From contig CAJYJW010000220.1 in assembly GCA_913775025.1 (NCBI GenBank), positions 1 to 42,152 of the forward strand: a DNA stretch of 42,152 bases, given 5' to 3'. Position 1 is the stretch's first letter, and each line of letters begins with the position of its first letter. A program made the translations under genes and the position numbers. Below, piece by piece: positions 16,904 through 26,533 of this stretch. Under the pieces are notes generated by a model. It had not been told where the DNA came from. It saw only the letters and a program-made list of their open reading frames with translations, and did no database searches. The DNA is from an uncultured Sphingomonas sp. Lineage in GTDB: Bacteria > Pseudomonadota > Alphaproteobacteria > Sphingomonadales > Sphingomonadaceae.

Positions 16904-18042
16904 CGCGCAGCCGTATCCACCCGCGCCACCACCGACATGCCCGGCCGCAGCCGCGCCGCCAGCCGCTGGCCCGGATCGATACGGATCCGCACCGCGATAC
17001 GTTGAGGCACCTTGGTGAAATTGCCGGTGGCGTTATCGGCCTTCAACACCGCGAATTCACTGCCGGCGGCGGGCGAGATGCGTTCCACCCGTCCGGTCAG
17101 CCGCGCGCCGGCCAGCGCATCCACCGTGAAGCTGGCCGGCTGGCCGATCGCGATGCGCGCGGTCTGCGCCTCCTTATAGTTTGCGATCACCCACACCTCC
17201 GGCGGCACGAGGAACAGCAGTTGCGAGCCAGCGGTGACATATTGGCCGACACGCACCCCCACCTCGCTAAGCTGCCCCGCCTCCGGCGCGCGGATCACCG
17301 TATTGGCGAGGTCGATCTGCGCGAGGCGGAGCGCTGCCTCCGCCCCGGAAACGCCCGCCTGCTGGCCGCCACGACCGACCTCGACGGTGCGGATATCCTG
17401 CCGGGCGATCTCCCGCGCGGCCTCCGCCTGGGAGACGCCCGCCTGCGCCTGCCGAAGCGCGGCGCGCGTCTGGTCCCGTTCGCGCAGCGACACCGATCCA
17501 TCGGAGACGAGATCCTCGACACGGGCGAGATCGGCCTGCGCGCGCATCAGTTGGGCGCGCGCATTCTCCACGGCCGCCTCCTGCGCCTGCAGGCTCGCCG
17601 CGCGGCTGGCTGCCTGCTGCCGGCTGTTGGCCAGCGTCGCCCCCTGCGCCGCCACCTGCGCCTGCGCCTGCGCGACACGTTGCGCATAGATTCGCGAATC
17701 GATCGTTACGAGCGGCTGGCCGACCGCGACAGTGGCGAAATCGCGCACCAGCACTTGCGTGACATAGCCTGACACCTGCGGCGCGATCACCGTCACGCGG
17801 CCGCGTACATAGGCGTTGTCCGTCCCCTCGCGCGCGGTGGCGAACGGCCCGATGCGCCATGCCGCCATCACCGCCGCCACGCCTGCCAGCGCCAGCACCG
17901 CGATGGCGATCACCACCCCGCGCGACAAGGCAGGCGGCCGCCAGCCGGACCCTGCCGGCGGTGTGGGCGCGGCCGGTGTCGTCTCGGCTAGCCTCTCCTC
18001 CGTGGGCGGGGCGGGGGCTACGGGATCGCGAACATCGGTCAT
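16900..18042 (-). CDS. HlyD/EmrA family periplasmic adaptor
   Basis: TM anchor, then DNAYVRGRVTVIAPQVSGYVTQVLVRDFATVAVGQPLVTID and LANTVIRAPEAGQLSEVGVRVGQYVTAGSQLLFLVPPEVWVIANYKEAQ. Confidence 0.94.
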   Translation of the reverse strand: MTDVRDPVAPAPPTEERLAETTPAAPTPPAGSGWRPPALSRGVVIAIAVLALAGVAAVMAAWRIGPFATAREGTDNAYVRGRVTVIAPQVSGYVTQVLVRDFATVAVGQPLVTIDSRIYAQRVAQAQAQVAAQGATLANSRQQAASRAASLQAQEAAVENARAQLMRAQADLARVEDLVSDGSVSLRERDQTRAALRQAQAGVSQAEAAREIARQDIRTVEVGRGGQQAGVSGAEAALRLAQIDLANTVIRAPEAGQLSEVGVRVGQYVTAGSQLLFLVPPEVWVIANYKEAQTARIAIGQPASFTVDALAGARLTGRVERISPAAGSEFAVLKADNATGNFTKVPQRIAVRIRIDPGQRLAARLRPGMSVVARVDTAAR

Positions 18043-19691
18043 GCCGTTCCTTCCCGTCGCGCGCGGACCATCCGCCGGATCAGCAGGAAGGCCAGATAGG
18101 CGAAGGTCATCGCTGCAAGCAATGCGACCAAGCGGAACATGTCGTCATAGGCGAGGATGTTCGCCTCGCGCGTGGCGGTTCGCGCCAGCAGCGCGCCGCC
18201 CTCCGCCGCGCGGAGCCCCGCATCCCCCACGACGCGGCCCACGCCCGCCGCCCCGGCCTGCAACCGCGCCTGCACGATCGGATCGGTCGGGTCGATCGCC
18301 TGTACCAGAGCGGCGCTGTTCGCCTTCTCCCGCACCACCTGATAGGTGCCGAGGATCGCCGAGCCCGCCAGGCCGCCCAGCGAATTGATGATGCCGAACA
18401 GCGCGATGAAGCTGATGAGGTGGCCGGTGCCCGCCTTCAACGCACGCGTCATGCCGAACAACAGCGCCGGCCCGAGGAAGAACGTGCCGGCGAAGGCGAT
18501 CAGCGCCTGCGTGACATAGAGTTGCGGCGCGCGGGTAAGGCTGGTCGCGCGGGAATCAAGAAAGGCCGCCACCGCGACGAGGCCTACCGCCAGCATCACC
18601 GGATGCGTCAGTTTCTCGACGTTCAGCGTCGCCGCGCTGAGCAGCACGCCCGCCAGCGATGCGACGGCGATGATCGTGAAGAAGAGCTGTAATTCATCGT
18701 TGTTCTGGCCCAGCAACGTCAGCAGGCCGACCGCGCCGAACGTCTGTTCGGACAGCACGATGCGCGCCATCAGCGTGACCACCGTGAAGCGGAGGATATC
18801 GGCGCTTGCCAGCCAGCGTGTATTGAGCAGCGGGTTTTCCCGCCCATGCTCGATCAACAGCGCCGCCGCCAGCATCGGGATCGCGGCGATCAGCGCCCAG
18901 CCGATCCACCCTGCCTGCGTCCACCACACGATCCGGCCGAGCCCAAGAACCGCCGCAAATAGCGCTACGCTGCCGGCGAACAGCGTGAAGGTGACGAAGT
19001 CGAGCGGCTCGAACGCCTTCCGCCGCACTGTCGGCGGCAGACGGAAGGCGAGGACGGCCGCCAGGCTGAGCGATGCCAGCCCCAGCTCGAACAGATACAG
19101 CGCCTGCCACTGGCTCATCGCCAGCAGATCGGGCGAGAACAGCCGGGCGAGCGGGGTGGCGCATTGCGGCACTCCGATCCCCACTATCACCGCGCGCAAC
19201 CGCGCCTGCGCCGGTACCGTCTGCATGATATAATAGAGCCCGAACGTACTGAGCGGCGCCGCCGCCAGGCCGCTTGCCGCGCGCACCAGGATCGCGGAGG
19301 AGAAATCGTTGACGAACAAGTGCGCCAGCGCGAGCACGGCATAGAGGCCGAGGAAGATCATCGCGAAGGGGCGCAGGCCGAACTGCTGGCGAAACTTGAT
19401 GAGCAACAGGTTGGCGCTCACGTTCGTCATCACATAGGCGGTCGGCAGCCAGGCCACCTCCGCCGGATCGAGGCCGAGCGAACCCGCCAGCGTGGTGGTG
19501 TTCACCGCGACCAGCGCGTTGCCGAACCCACCGGTCAGCCCCAGCAGCACCCCGACTATGGCATAGGCCAGCTTGCGCGAGGGGGGGTGCGCGGGCGATC
19601 CCGGCGAGCCGGGCATCGTCGGCGCCTCATGGGGCGCATAGGTCCAGTCTTCTTCCGCGAAGAAGCGTCGGATGCGGGTAATCATCGGCAT
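18039..19691 (-). CDS. MFS transporter, EmrB/DHA2-type
   Basis: Start chosen at 19691 or 19685 (MPMITRIRR), ORF open further upstream. FGNALVAVNTTTLAGSLGLDPAEVAWLPTAYVMTNVSANLLLIKFRQQFGLR; many TM helices; ATGA overlap with the adaptor gene. Confidence 0.9.
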   Translation of the reverse strand: MPMITRIRRFFAEEDWTYAPHEAPTMPGSPGSPAHPPSRKLAYAIVGVLLGLTGGFGNALVAVNTTTLAGSLGLDPAEVAWLPTAYVMTNVSANLLLIKFRQQFGLRPFAMIFLGLYAVLALAHLFVNDFSSAILVRAASGLAAAPLSTFGLYYIMQTVPAQARLRAVIVGIGVPQCATPLARLFSPDLLAMSQWQALYLFELGLASLSLAAVLAFRLPPTVRRKAFEPLDFVTFTLFAGSVALFAAVLGLGRIVWWTQAGWIGWALIAAIPMLAAALLIEHGRENPLLNTRWLASADILRFTVVTLMARIVLSEQTFGAVGLLTLLGQNNDELQLFFTIIAVASLAGVLLSAATLNVEKLTHPVMLAVGLVAVAAFLDSRATSLTRAPQLYVTQALIAFAGTFFLGPALLFGMTRALKAGTGHLISFIALFGIINSLGGLAGSAILGTYQVVREKANSAALVQAIDPTDPIVQARLQAGAAGVGRVVGDAGLRAAEGGALLARTATREANILAYDDMFRLVALLAAMTFAYLAFLLIRRMVRARREGTA

Positions 19692-19964
19692 GATCGGTGC
19701 AGGCGAGCCGCCGCCGCCTCGCCTATTTCGGATGATCGGCACGAGCGCCGACCTGCATCCAGAAGGGGGCTGCGCAATGTCATGCCATGCATATGGGGAT
19801 ATCGGCCGGCATATGCGCCATCTCCGTTTCGTTGTGGCCGTACTACTATACGGGAACATTCATGGCCACGTTCCGTGCCGCAGGCGCGATGCGGCCTTGC
19901 CGTAGCGGCAGGGGTACAGCGGCGCAAAGGCGGAACGCCTGTCGGCGCAATCGGTTAGACGACC

Positions 19965-20729
19965 ATGCTCGCGTCGATCGCCCCGCCCGCACCGCCAGGT
20001 GATCTGCCCCCCATGGCGCTCACGGGCAAAAGCCTGTTCTTCGATTTCGACGGCACGCTGGTCGATCTTGCCGATACGCCTGACGCGGTGATCGTCGATA
20101 CCGCATTGATCCAACTGCTGGAGCGGCTGTCTGCCCGCGCGCCGGGGCGGATCGCGATCATCAGCGGCCGGTCGATCGATCAGCTGGACGGGATGCTGGG
20201 TGCGTTCGCCGCCGGCGTCGCGATCGCCGGCAGCCATGGCGCGGATCTGCGCATCCCCGGTATCCCCCATCTGCCGGCGACACCGCCCGCGATGCTGGCG
20301 GAAGCAGCCGCCACGCTGCGCCCCTTCGCGGAAACGCACGGCCTGTTGCTGGAGAGCAAGAGCCATGGCGTCGCCTTGCATTACCGCCTTGCCCCCGCGA
20401 TGGAGCCGGCGGCGATCGCCAGGGCGGAAGAGATTGCGGCGAGTACCGGCCTTACTTTGCAGCGCGGCAAGATGATGGTGGAGTTGCGTGCGCCCGGCGA
20501 CAAAGGGCGGGCGATACGCTTGTTGCTTGCGACGCCGGCGATGGCGAATACCACCCCATTCTTTTTCGGCGACGATGTGACCGACGAGCCGGGCTTCGCC
20601 GCGGCGGCCGCCGCCCACGGCGCGGGCATACTGATCGGCGAGACGCGGGCGAGCGCAGCGACCTACCACCTCCCCGATGTCGCCTCGCTCCGCGCCTGGA
20701 TGGCCGCCACGCTGGAGATTGCTGAATGA
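19965..20729 (+). CDS. otsB: Trehalose-6-phosphate phosphatase
   Basis: KSLFFDFDGTLVDLADTPD (HAD motif I), RIAIISGRSIDQLDGML, FFFGDDVTDEPGFAAAAAAHGAGILIG. True start may be 20013. Confidence 0.93.
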   Translation: MLASIAPPAPPGDLPPMALTGKSLFFDFDGTLVDLADTPDAVIVDTALIQLLERLSARAPGRIAIISGRSIDQLDGMLGAFAAGVAIAGSHGADLRIPGIPHLPATPPAMLAEAAATLRPFAETHGLLLESKSHGVALHYRLAPAMEPAAIARAEEIAASTGLTLQRGKMMVELRAPGDKGRAIRLLLATPAMANTTPFFFGDDVTDEPGFAAAAAAHGAGILIGETRASAATYHLPDVASLRAWMAATLEIAE

Positions 20730-22507
20730 CCGCCACGATGGATCTCTGGCCGATCGGCAATTGTCAGGTCTCTGCGCTTATCGATGCGCGCGGGCGTTTC
20801 GTTTGGGGATGCGTGCCGCGCGTCGACGGCGACCCGGCCTTCTCTGCGCTGCTCGATACCGCCGACCCCGAAACCGGCTATTGGACGATCGAGCTGGAGG
20901 GTGGCACGCGGACAACGCAGGCCTATATCCGGAATACGCCCATCCTCGTCACGCGGCATGAGGATGATGCAGGCAACGCGGTGGAAATCACTGATTTCTG
21001 CCCCCGTTTCATGCGGCATGGCCGCGCCTATCGGCCGACTGCCTTCGCGCGGATGGTGACGCCCGTCGCCGGGTCGCCACGTATCCGCGTCGTGCTGCGC
21101 GTCTCGACTGATTGGGGCAGGCCAACCGAGATAACCTATGGGTCCAACCATATCCGCTTCCTGATGCGTGAGCAGACGCTGCGCCTGACGACCGACGCGC
21201 CGATCGATCGCCTGCGCGGCGAGCGCTGGTTTCGCGTCGAGCGGCCGCTCCACTTCTTCCTTGGGCCGGATGAGAGTTTTTCCGGCAATCTCGATTCGAC
21301 CGTCGCCACGATGCTGCGCTGCACAATAGATGAGTGGCGGGGGTGGGTGCGCGGTCTGGCGACGCCGCCTGAATGGCAGGAGGTGGTGATCCGGGCCGCG
21401 ATCACCCTGAAGCTGTGTCAGCATGAGGAGACCGGCGCGATCGTCGCCGCCCTCACGACCTCGCTGCCTGAGCATGAGGGGTCGGAGCGTAATTGGGACT
21501 ATCGCTACTGCTGGATCCGTGATGCCTATTATACGGTGCAGGCGCTGAACCGGCTTGGCGCGCTAGATGTCTTGGAAGGTTATCTCGAATATCTCCGCAA
21601 TATCGTGGACGATGCGCGGGGCGGGCATATCCAGCCGCTCTATGGCGTCGCGGGGGAGGCGATGCTGGTCGAGCGTATCGCGCCTGATCTTCCCGGCTAT
21701 CGTGGCATGGGGCCGGTCCGTGTCGGCAACCAGGCCTATGAACAGGTGCAGCACGACGCCTATGGCCAGATCGTCCTGTCCAACGTCCAGGCGTTTTTCG
21801 ATCAACGGCTAATGCGCATGGCGGGGGTGGAAGATTTCCACGCGCTGGAGCGAGTCGGCGAACTGGCGTGGCAGGTCTACGACAAGCCCGATGCCGGCCT
21901 GTGGGAGCTGCGCACCAAGGCGCATGTCCATACCTATTCGGCGGCGATGTGCTGGGCGGCCTGCGATCGACTGGCGAATGCCGCCGCCACGCTCGGGCTG
22001 TCGGATCGCCGCGCCTTCTGGGCGGATCGCGCGGCCACGATGCGAAATACCATCGAGACGAAGGCATGGCGCGCCGATACTCGGCGTATCTCGGCGACAT
22101 TCGGCGGAGACGATCTGGACGCGAGCCTGATCCAGCTCCTCGATCTACGCTTTTTCTCTCCAGATGATCCACGCTTCCGGGGCACGTTGACTGCTGTCGA
22201 GGAGGGCTTGCGCCGCGGCAGCTATATGCTGCGCTATGCGACGGAGGATGATTTCGGCCTGCCGCATACCGCCTTCAACGTCTGCACCTTCTGGCTGATC
22301 GAGGCGCTCCATGCGACCGGCAATGGAAGTGAGGCACGGGTGCTCTTCGAGGAAATGGTCGCGCGCCGCACCCCCGCCGGCCTCCTCAGCGAGGATATTG
22401 ATCCCAATACCGGCGAACTGTGGGGCAATTACCCGCAGACCTATTCGCTTGTTGGCCTCATCAACTGCGCCGTCCTGTTGAGCGCGCCGTGGAACAGCAT
22501 CCGATGA
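20726..22507 (+). CDS. Glycoside hydrolase family 15 protein
   Basis: 593 aa; MDLWPIGNCQVSALIDARGRFVWGCVPRVDGDPAFSALL, RNWDYRYCWIRDAYYTVQALNRLG, GNYPQTYSLVGLINCAVLLS. Confidence 0.93.
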   Translation: MTATMDLWPIGNCQVSALIDARGRFVWGCVPRVDGDPAFSALLDTADPETGYWTIELEGGTRTTQAYIRNTPILVTRHEDDAGNAVEITDFCPRFMRHGRAYRPTAFARMVTPVAGSPRIRVVLRVSTDWGRPTEITYGSNHIRFLMREQTLRLTTDAPIDRLRGERWFRVERPLHFFLGPDESFSGNLDSTVATMLRCTIDEWRGWVRGLATPPEWQEVVIRAAITLKLCQHEETGAIVAALTTSLPEHEGSERNWDYRYCWIRDAYYTVQALNRLGALDVLEGYLEYLRNIVDDARGGHIQPLYGVAGEAMLVERIAPDLPGYRGMGPVRVGNQAYEQVQHDAYGQIVLSNVQAFFDQRLMRMAGVEDFHALERVGELAWQVYDKPDAGLWELRTKAHVHTYSAAMCWAACDRLANAAATLGLSDRRAFWADRAATMRNTIETKAWRADTRRISATFGGDDLDASLIQLLDLRFFSPDDPRFRGTLTAVEEGLRRGSYMLRYATEDDFGLPHTAFNVCTFWLIEALHATGNGSEARVLFEEMVARRTPAGLLSEDIDPNTGELWGNYPQTYSLVGLINCAVLLSAPWNSIR

Positions 22508-23895
22508 GCCGCCTGATCGTCATATCCAATCGGGTGCAGCAACTGAACCAGCAGACAGGCGGCAATCAGGGCGGTCTTGCCGTCGCGTTGATGGCCGCAT
22601 TGAGAGAGCGCGGTGGTACGTGGTTCGGCTGGTCCGGCGAGACGGTGGAGACATTCACCGGCACGATCCACGTGGAACATCAGGGCCGGGTCAGCAGCGC
22701 GGTGATCGATCTCGAACCACAGGACGTGGACGAATATTATAACGGCTTCGCCAATCGCACGCTGTGGCCGCTATTTCACTTCCGCCTGGACCTGACCGAA
22801 TTCGAGCGGGATTTCGCCGGCGGCTATGCCCGCGTGAACCGGCGGTTCGCTGATACCGTGCGCCCGATGATCGACGACGACGATCTTGTCTGGGTGCACG
22901 ACTATCACCTGATCCCGCTGGGGGCGGAGTTGCGTGCCCGTGGCGTGGGCAATCGCATGGGCTTTTTTCTCCACATCCCATGGCCGCCGTCCCGGTTGCT
23001 TACGTCGTTGCCCAGCCACAGGCGTATGGTGGAAACGCTGTTCGCCTATGACATCGTCGGCTTCCACACTGCCGACTGGCTGGACAGCTTCCTCGACTAC
23101 GTCGTGACCGAGTTGGACGGTACGCTGGGGGACGATGGCCAGGTGACGGTCGGCACGCGAACGATCCGCGCGATCGTCGCGCCGATCGGCATCGAGACGG
23201 CCGAGTTCGAGGCGGCCGCCCGATCCCCCGAGGCAAACTTCGCACGGGATCGCATGTATATGTCGGCGACCGGGCGTAGCCTGATCGTAGGGGTGGATCG
23301 GCTGGACTATTCGAAAGGACTTGAGGAACGGTTCGCCGGCTACGAACGCTTCCTTTCGCAGCACCCGGAACGGCGCGGCCTCGTTTATTTGCTACAGATC
23401 GCGCCGCCCAGCCGGGAGAAGGTGGATACGTACCAGGAGATCCGCGGCAACCTCGACGCGATGAGCGGGCGGATCAACGGCGAATATGCCGATATCGACT
23501 GGGTGCCGATCCGTTACGTCAATAAAGGGTATCCGCGCGCCGAGCTGGCCGGCATCTTTCGCGCCGCGCGCATCGGACTGGTCACGCCACTACGTGATGG
23601 AATGAACCTCGTCGCAAAGGAGTATGTGGCGGCGCAAGACCCGGCCGATCCCGGCGTCCTTATCCTCTCCACCTTCGCGGGAGCGGCGGCGCAGCTGAAG
23701 GATGCGGTGCTGGTCAACCCCTATAGCGCGGAGGAGATGTCCGATGCGATCGTCACCGCGCTGACCATGCCGCGCGCGGAACGCATCCGCCGCTGGGAAG
23801 CGATGATCGACGGCATCCGGCGGGAAGACGTCCACTGGTGGTGCGGACATTTCCTCGACGCGCTGCAATCAGAGCCGGCCGCGCATCCGGCCTGA
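22504..23895 (+). CDS. otsA: Alpha,alpha-trehalose-phosphate synthase (UDP-forming), GT20
   Basis: MSRLIVISNRVQ, VWVHDYHLIPLGAELRARG, FFLHIPWPPSRLLTSLPSHRRMVETLFAYDIVGFHT, GVDRLDYSKGLEERFAGYERFL. ATGA overlap with the GH15 stop. Confidence 0.96.
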   Translation: MSRLIVISNRVQQLNQQTGGNQGGLAVALMAALRERGGTWFGWSGETVETFTGTIHVEHQGRVSSAVIDLEPQDVDEYYNGFANRTLWPLFHFRLDLTEFERDFAGGYARVNRRFADTVRPMIDDDDLVWVHDYHLIPLGAELRARGVGNRMGFFLHIPWPPSRLLTSLPSHRRMVETLFAYDIVGFHTADWLDSFLDYVVTELDGTLGDDGQVTVGTRTIRAIVAPIGIETAEFEAAARSPEANFARDRMYMSATGRSLIVGVDRLDYSKGLEERFAGYERFLSQHPERRGLVYLLQIAPPSREKVDTYQEIRGNLDAMSGRINGEYADIDWVPIRYVNKGYPRAELAGIFRAARIGLVTPLRDGMNLVAKEYVAAQDPADPGVLILSTFAGAAAQLKDAVLVNPYSAEEMSDAIVTALTMPRAERIRRWEAMIDGIRREDVHWWCGHFLDALQSEPAAHPA

Positions 23896-23910
23896 GATAT
23901 GGGGCGGCGG

Positions 23911-24594
23911 TCAGTCCCGCACGCCGAACAAGGCGGTTCCCACGCGTACGCAGGTGGCGCCGAGCATCGCGGCCGTCTCATAATCCCCGGACATTCCCAT
24001 GCTGAGACCGGCAAGATCATGCCGCCGCGCCAGATCCGCGAGCAGGGCGAAATAAGGGGCAGGCTCCAGATCGACCGGGGGCACCGCCATCAGGCCTATG
24101 ACCGGTAGCCCGACATCCGCCGCCATAGCTAGCAGCATGGGCAGATCGCCGATCGCGCAGCCGCCCTTCTGCGGCTCCTCGCCGATGTTGACCTGCACAT
24201 AGCAGTCGGGCCGGCGGCCGGTCTTTGCGATCGCCTTGGCCAGCGCGGCGATAAGGGACGGGCGATCGATAGTGTGGATCGCGTCGAACAGCGCGACCGC
24301 TTCCTCCGCCTTGTTGGACTGCAACTGTCCGACGAGGTGGAGGCGTATATCGGGCATTGAGCCACGCAACGCCGGCCATTTCGCCTGCGCCTCCTGGACG
24401 CGATTCTCTCCGAAGCTGCGCTGCCCCGCCGTGATCAGGGGCATGATCTCCTCTGCCACGCGTGTCTTGGAAATAGCAATAAGCTCTACCGCTTCCGGGG
24501 CGCGGCCCGCCAGCTGTGCTGCACGGATGAGCTTCTCGCGGATCGCGGAAAGGCGTGTGGCAGCGTCGGTCATGGCGGCGATGGTCTGGCTCAT
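23911..24594 (-). CDS. YggS/PLPBP family pyridoxal phosphate-dependent protein
   Basis: AVELIAISKTRVAEEIMPLITAGQRSFGENRVQEAQAKWPAL, RLHLVGQLQSNKAEEAVALFDAIHTIDR, LSMGMSGDYETAAMLGATCVRVGTALFG. Start 24594 or 24573. Confidence 0.95.
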   Translation of the reverse strand: MSQTIAAMTDAATRLSAIREKLIRAAQLAGRAPEAVELIAISKTRVAEEIMPLITAGQRSFGENRVQEAQAKWPALRGSMPDIRLHLVGQLQSNKAEEAVALFDAIHTIDRPSLIAALAKAIAKTGRRPDCYVQVNIGEEPQKGGCAIGDLPMLLAMAADVGLPVIGLMAVPPVDLEPAPYFALLADLARRHDLAGLSMGMSGDYETAAMLGATCVRVGTALFGVRD

Positions 24595-24616
24595 GTCGGC
24601 TGCTATAGGCGGGCGA

Positions 24617-25141
24617 ATGAAGCGCCGCCAACCTCTGCCGACACGATGGCTGATGACCGACGAACGATGCGGTGAAGCGCTATGGCAAGCGCTCGCCCGT
24701 CTTCCGGCAGGCTCGGGCATCGTGTTCCGGCATCATGCGACGCCCCCCGCCCTCCGTCGGGCGCTGTTCGATCGTATTCGGAAGGTCGCGCGGGCCAGGC
24801 GGTTGACGCTCGTGCTGGCCGGGCCCCCCGCCCTCGCCCGCCGCTGGCGCGCGGATGGCGCGCATGGCCGTCACCCGCATCGAACGCCGGATCTTCTCCG
24901 CACCGCCCCGGTGCACGATCGACGCGAGATGACGCGGGCCGGACCGGCGGATCTTCTCTTCGTGTCGCCGATCTTCGCTACCCGATCGCACCCCGGCGGG
25001 CATAGGCTCGGGCGGCTTGGTTTCAGGCGACTGGCGCAGGCAGCCGACGTCCCGGTCGTGGCGCTCGGCGGTATGACCGCATCGCGCTGGAGACCTCTTA
25101 ATTGTTACGGATGGGCGGCGATCGACGCCTGGCATCGATAG
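24617..25141 (+). CDS. Divergent thiamine phosphate synthase (ThiE)-like protein
   Basis: 174 aa; RWLMTDERCGEALWQALARLPAGSGIVFRHH and DLLFVSPIFATRSHPGGHRLGRLGFRRLAQAADVPVVALGGM resemble ThiE/TenI strands. Confidence 0.72.
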   Translation: MKRRQPLPTRWLMTDERCGEALWQALARLPAGSGIVFRHHATPPALRRALFDRIRKVARARRLTLVLAGPPALARRWRADGAHGRHPHRTPDLLRTAPVHDRREMTRAGPADLLFVSPIFATRSHPGGHRLGRLGFRRLAQAADVPVVALGGMTASRWRPLNCYGWAAIDAWHR

Positions 25142-25183
25142 CGCATGATGGGGCTCTAGCCGCTTATTAGCCGAAACAACCGA

Positions 25184-25888
25184 TCAGAACTTGAAGGCCG
25201 TCCCCACATATACCGCCTGCGAATCACGCTTCGCATCGGCGAACGACTCGAGCCGGTCACGCTGGGTGCGGTAGCGCACGCCGCCGGTCACCTCTAGGTT
25301 GCGGGTCAGCGTATAGGAGCCGCCGAGATCGACCGAATAGGCTTCGTCGTTGCCGACCAGCAGAGGCTGTTCGCCAAGGCTGCGATCCGTGCCGAACTGG
25401 AGTCGCGTCCGCCATTTGTTGCCGCCGTAGCTCAGGCCGACATCCATCGCCTCACGGCTGCCGGGCACCACGCCCGTATCGATCCGCGCGATATCGCCGG
25501 ACAGGGCAAACCGCTTCCAGCCGATCGCGACGCCAAGGTTATAGGCGGTCGGCGTGATCGCCGCGAGCGACGCGGTATTTCCGACGACCCGATCCGTCGG
25601 CGTGCGGCCCAACTGCCGTGCCCGCACCGCCACCGTCACGGAACGGCGGGTGCCCGGCGTGGACGATGGGGTAAACCGAAAACCGCCGGCGAATCCGTTA
25701 CGAGCGAAGCTGGCCGCCATACGGGGATCCGCGGCCGCCGGGGTGAACGAACCAAGGCTACCCGGCGCGCTCAGCGTCGCGGCCGATTTGCGCAGTCCCC
25801 GCGTCGCGGCGGCATCGGCGGTAGCGTATGACAACAGGACGGCGGAAATGCCCCCCGCAATTGCCAATGATGCTACCTTCACGCGCAT
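25184..25888 (-). CDS. Predicted outer-membrane beta-barrel/porin-like protein
   Basis: N-terminal signal-like MRVKVASLAIAGGISAVLLSYATADA; alternating strands (SYTLTRNLEVTGGVRYRTQRDRL) and C-terminal AVYVGTAFKF ending in F. Confidence 0.65.
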   Translation of the reverse strand: MRVKVASLAIAGGISAVLLSYATADAAATRGLRKSAATLSAPGSLGSFTPAAADPRMAASFARNGFAGGFRFTPSSTPGTRRSVTVAVRARQLGRTPTDRVVGNTASLAAITPTAYNLGVAIGWKRFALSGDIARIDTGVVPGSREAMDVGLSYGGNKWRTRLQFGTDRSLGEQPLLVGNDEAYSVDLGGSYTLTRNLEVTGGVRYRTQRDRLESFADAKRDSQAVYVGTAFKF

Positions 25889-26060
25889 GACGTACGATTA
25901 CTCCCCCACGCCGAACGCCGTAGCATGGCGAAAGCGCCTTTTTCCACCGGGGGCGGTGAATTTTGCCCCGCTGTTGCACGATGCCCACAACCGGCCAAGC
26001 TTGCGGGCCGGCGGGGACGATCTATAACGACGCCCAAACGCCAGACCCCCGAGGATCCTG

Positions 26061-26510
26061 ATGGCCCGTTCGCTTATTCCAGCCCCCTTCATGCTCGCGG
26101 CCCTCGCCTTGGCGCTGCCGCTTGCCGCGTGCGGCGGCGGTAGCAAGGATCGCCCGAAGGCCGACCTTGCCGCGTCGCGCGTCACCACCATCGGCGTGAA
26201 CTCCTACCTGTGGCGCGCCGCCCTCGATACGCTGAGCTTCATGCCGATGGCGCAGGCGGATTCGAACGGCGGCGTGCTCGTGACCGACTGGTATGTGAAC
26301 CCGGCCACGCCGAACGAGCGAATGAAGGTGACGGTGACGATCATCGATCAGGATCTGCGCGCCGATGCCGTCCGTGTCGCCGCCTCACGCCAGATGCTGA
26401 CCGGCGGCCAGTGGATCGAGGCGCCCGTTCAGGCGGCGACCGTCCAGAAGCTGGAGGAGATCATCCTCACCAAGGCGCGCGATCTGCGGCGCACGGCCGT
26501 GTCCGGCTGA
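26061..26510 (+). CDS. DUF3576 domain-containing lipoprotein
   Basis: [63 protein letters not shown]; lipobox; immediately upstream of leuS. Confidence 0.88.
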   Translation: MARSLIPAPFMLAALALALPLAACGGGSKDRPKADLAASRVTTIGVNSYLWRAALDTLSFMPMAQADSNGGVLVTDWYVNPATPNERMKVTVTIIDQDLRADAVRVAASRQMLTGGQWIEAPVQAATVQKLEEIILTKARDLRRTAVSG

Positions 26511-26533
26511 TCGAAGCAAGAGATCCAGGCGAT

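Noticed and set aside
14567-17005. 812-aa plus-strand ORF, also 963-1688, 6273-7904, 9336-10640 and 38673-40034
   Set aside because: These are antisense or out-of-frame open frames over well-supported genes (AI-2E/GNAT/NodT, TBDR, YcaO, methyltransferase/Gfo, rho). Their Arg/Ala/Gly/His-rich low-complexity translations are typical GC-skew artefacts.
19692-19964. Short ORFs in the MFS/otsB divergent intergenic region (e.g. 19672-19905)
   Set aside because: No recognisable domain or codon signal; more likely a divergent promoter region containing fortuitous ORFs.
22664-22679. CGATCCACGTGGAACA, a parS-like 14/16 match inside otsA
   Set aside because: The mismatch falls in the inner half-site (GAT instead of GTT), it is 8 kb from parAB and it encodes an ordinary stretch of OtsA. 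Probably chance; only ChIP would revive it.
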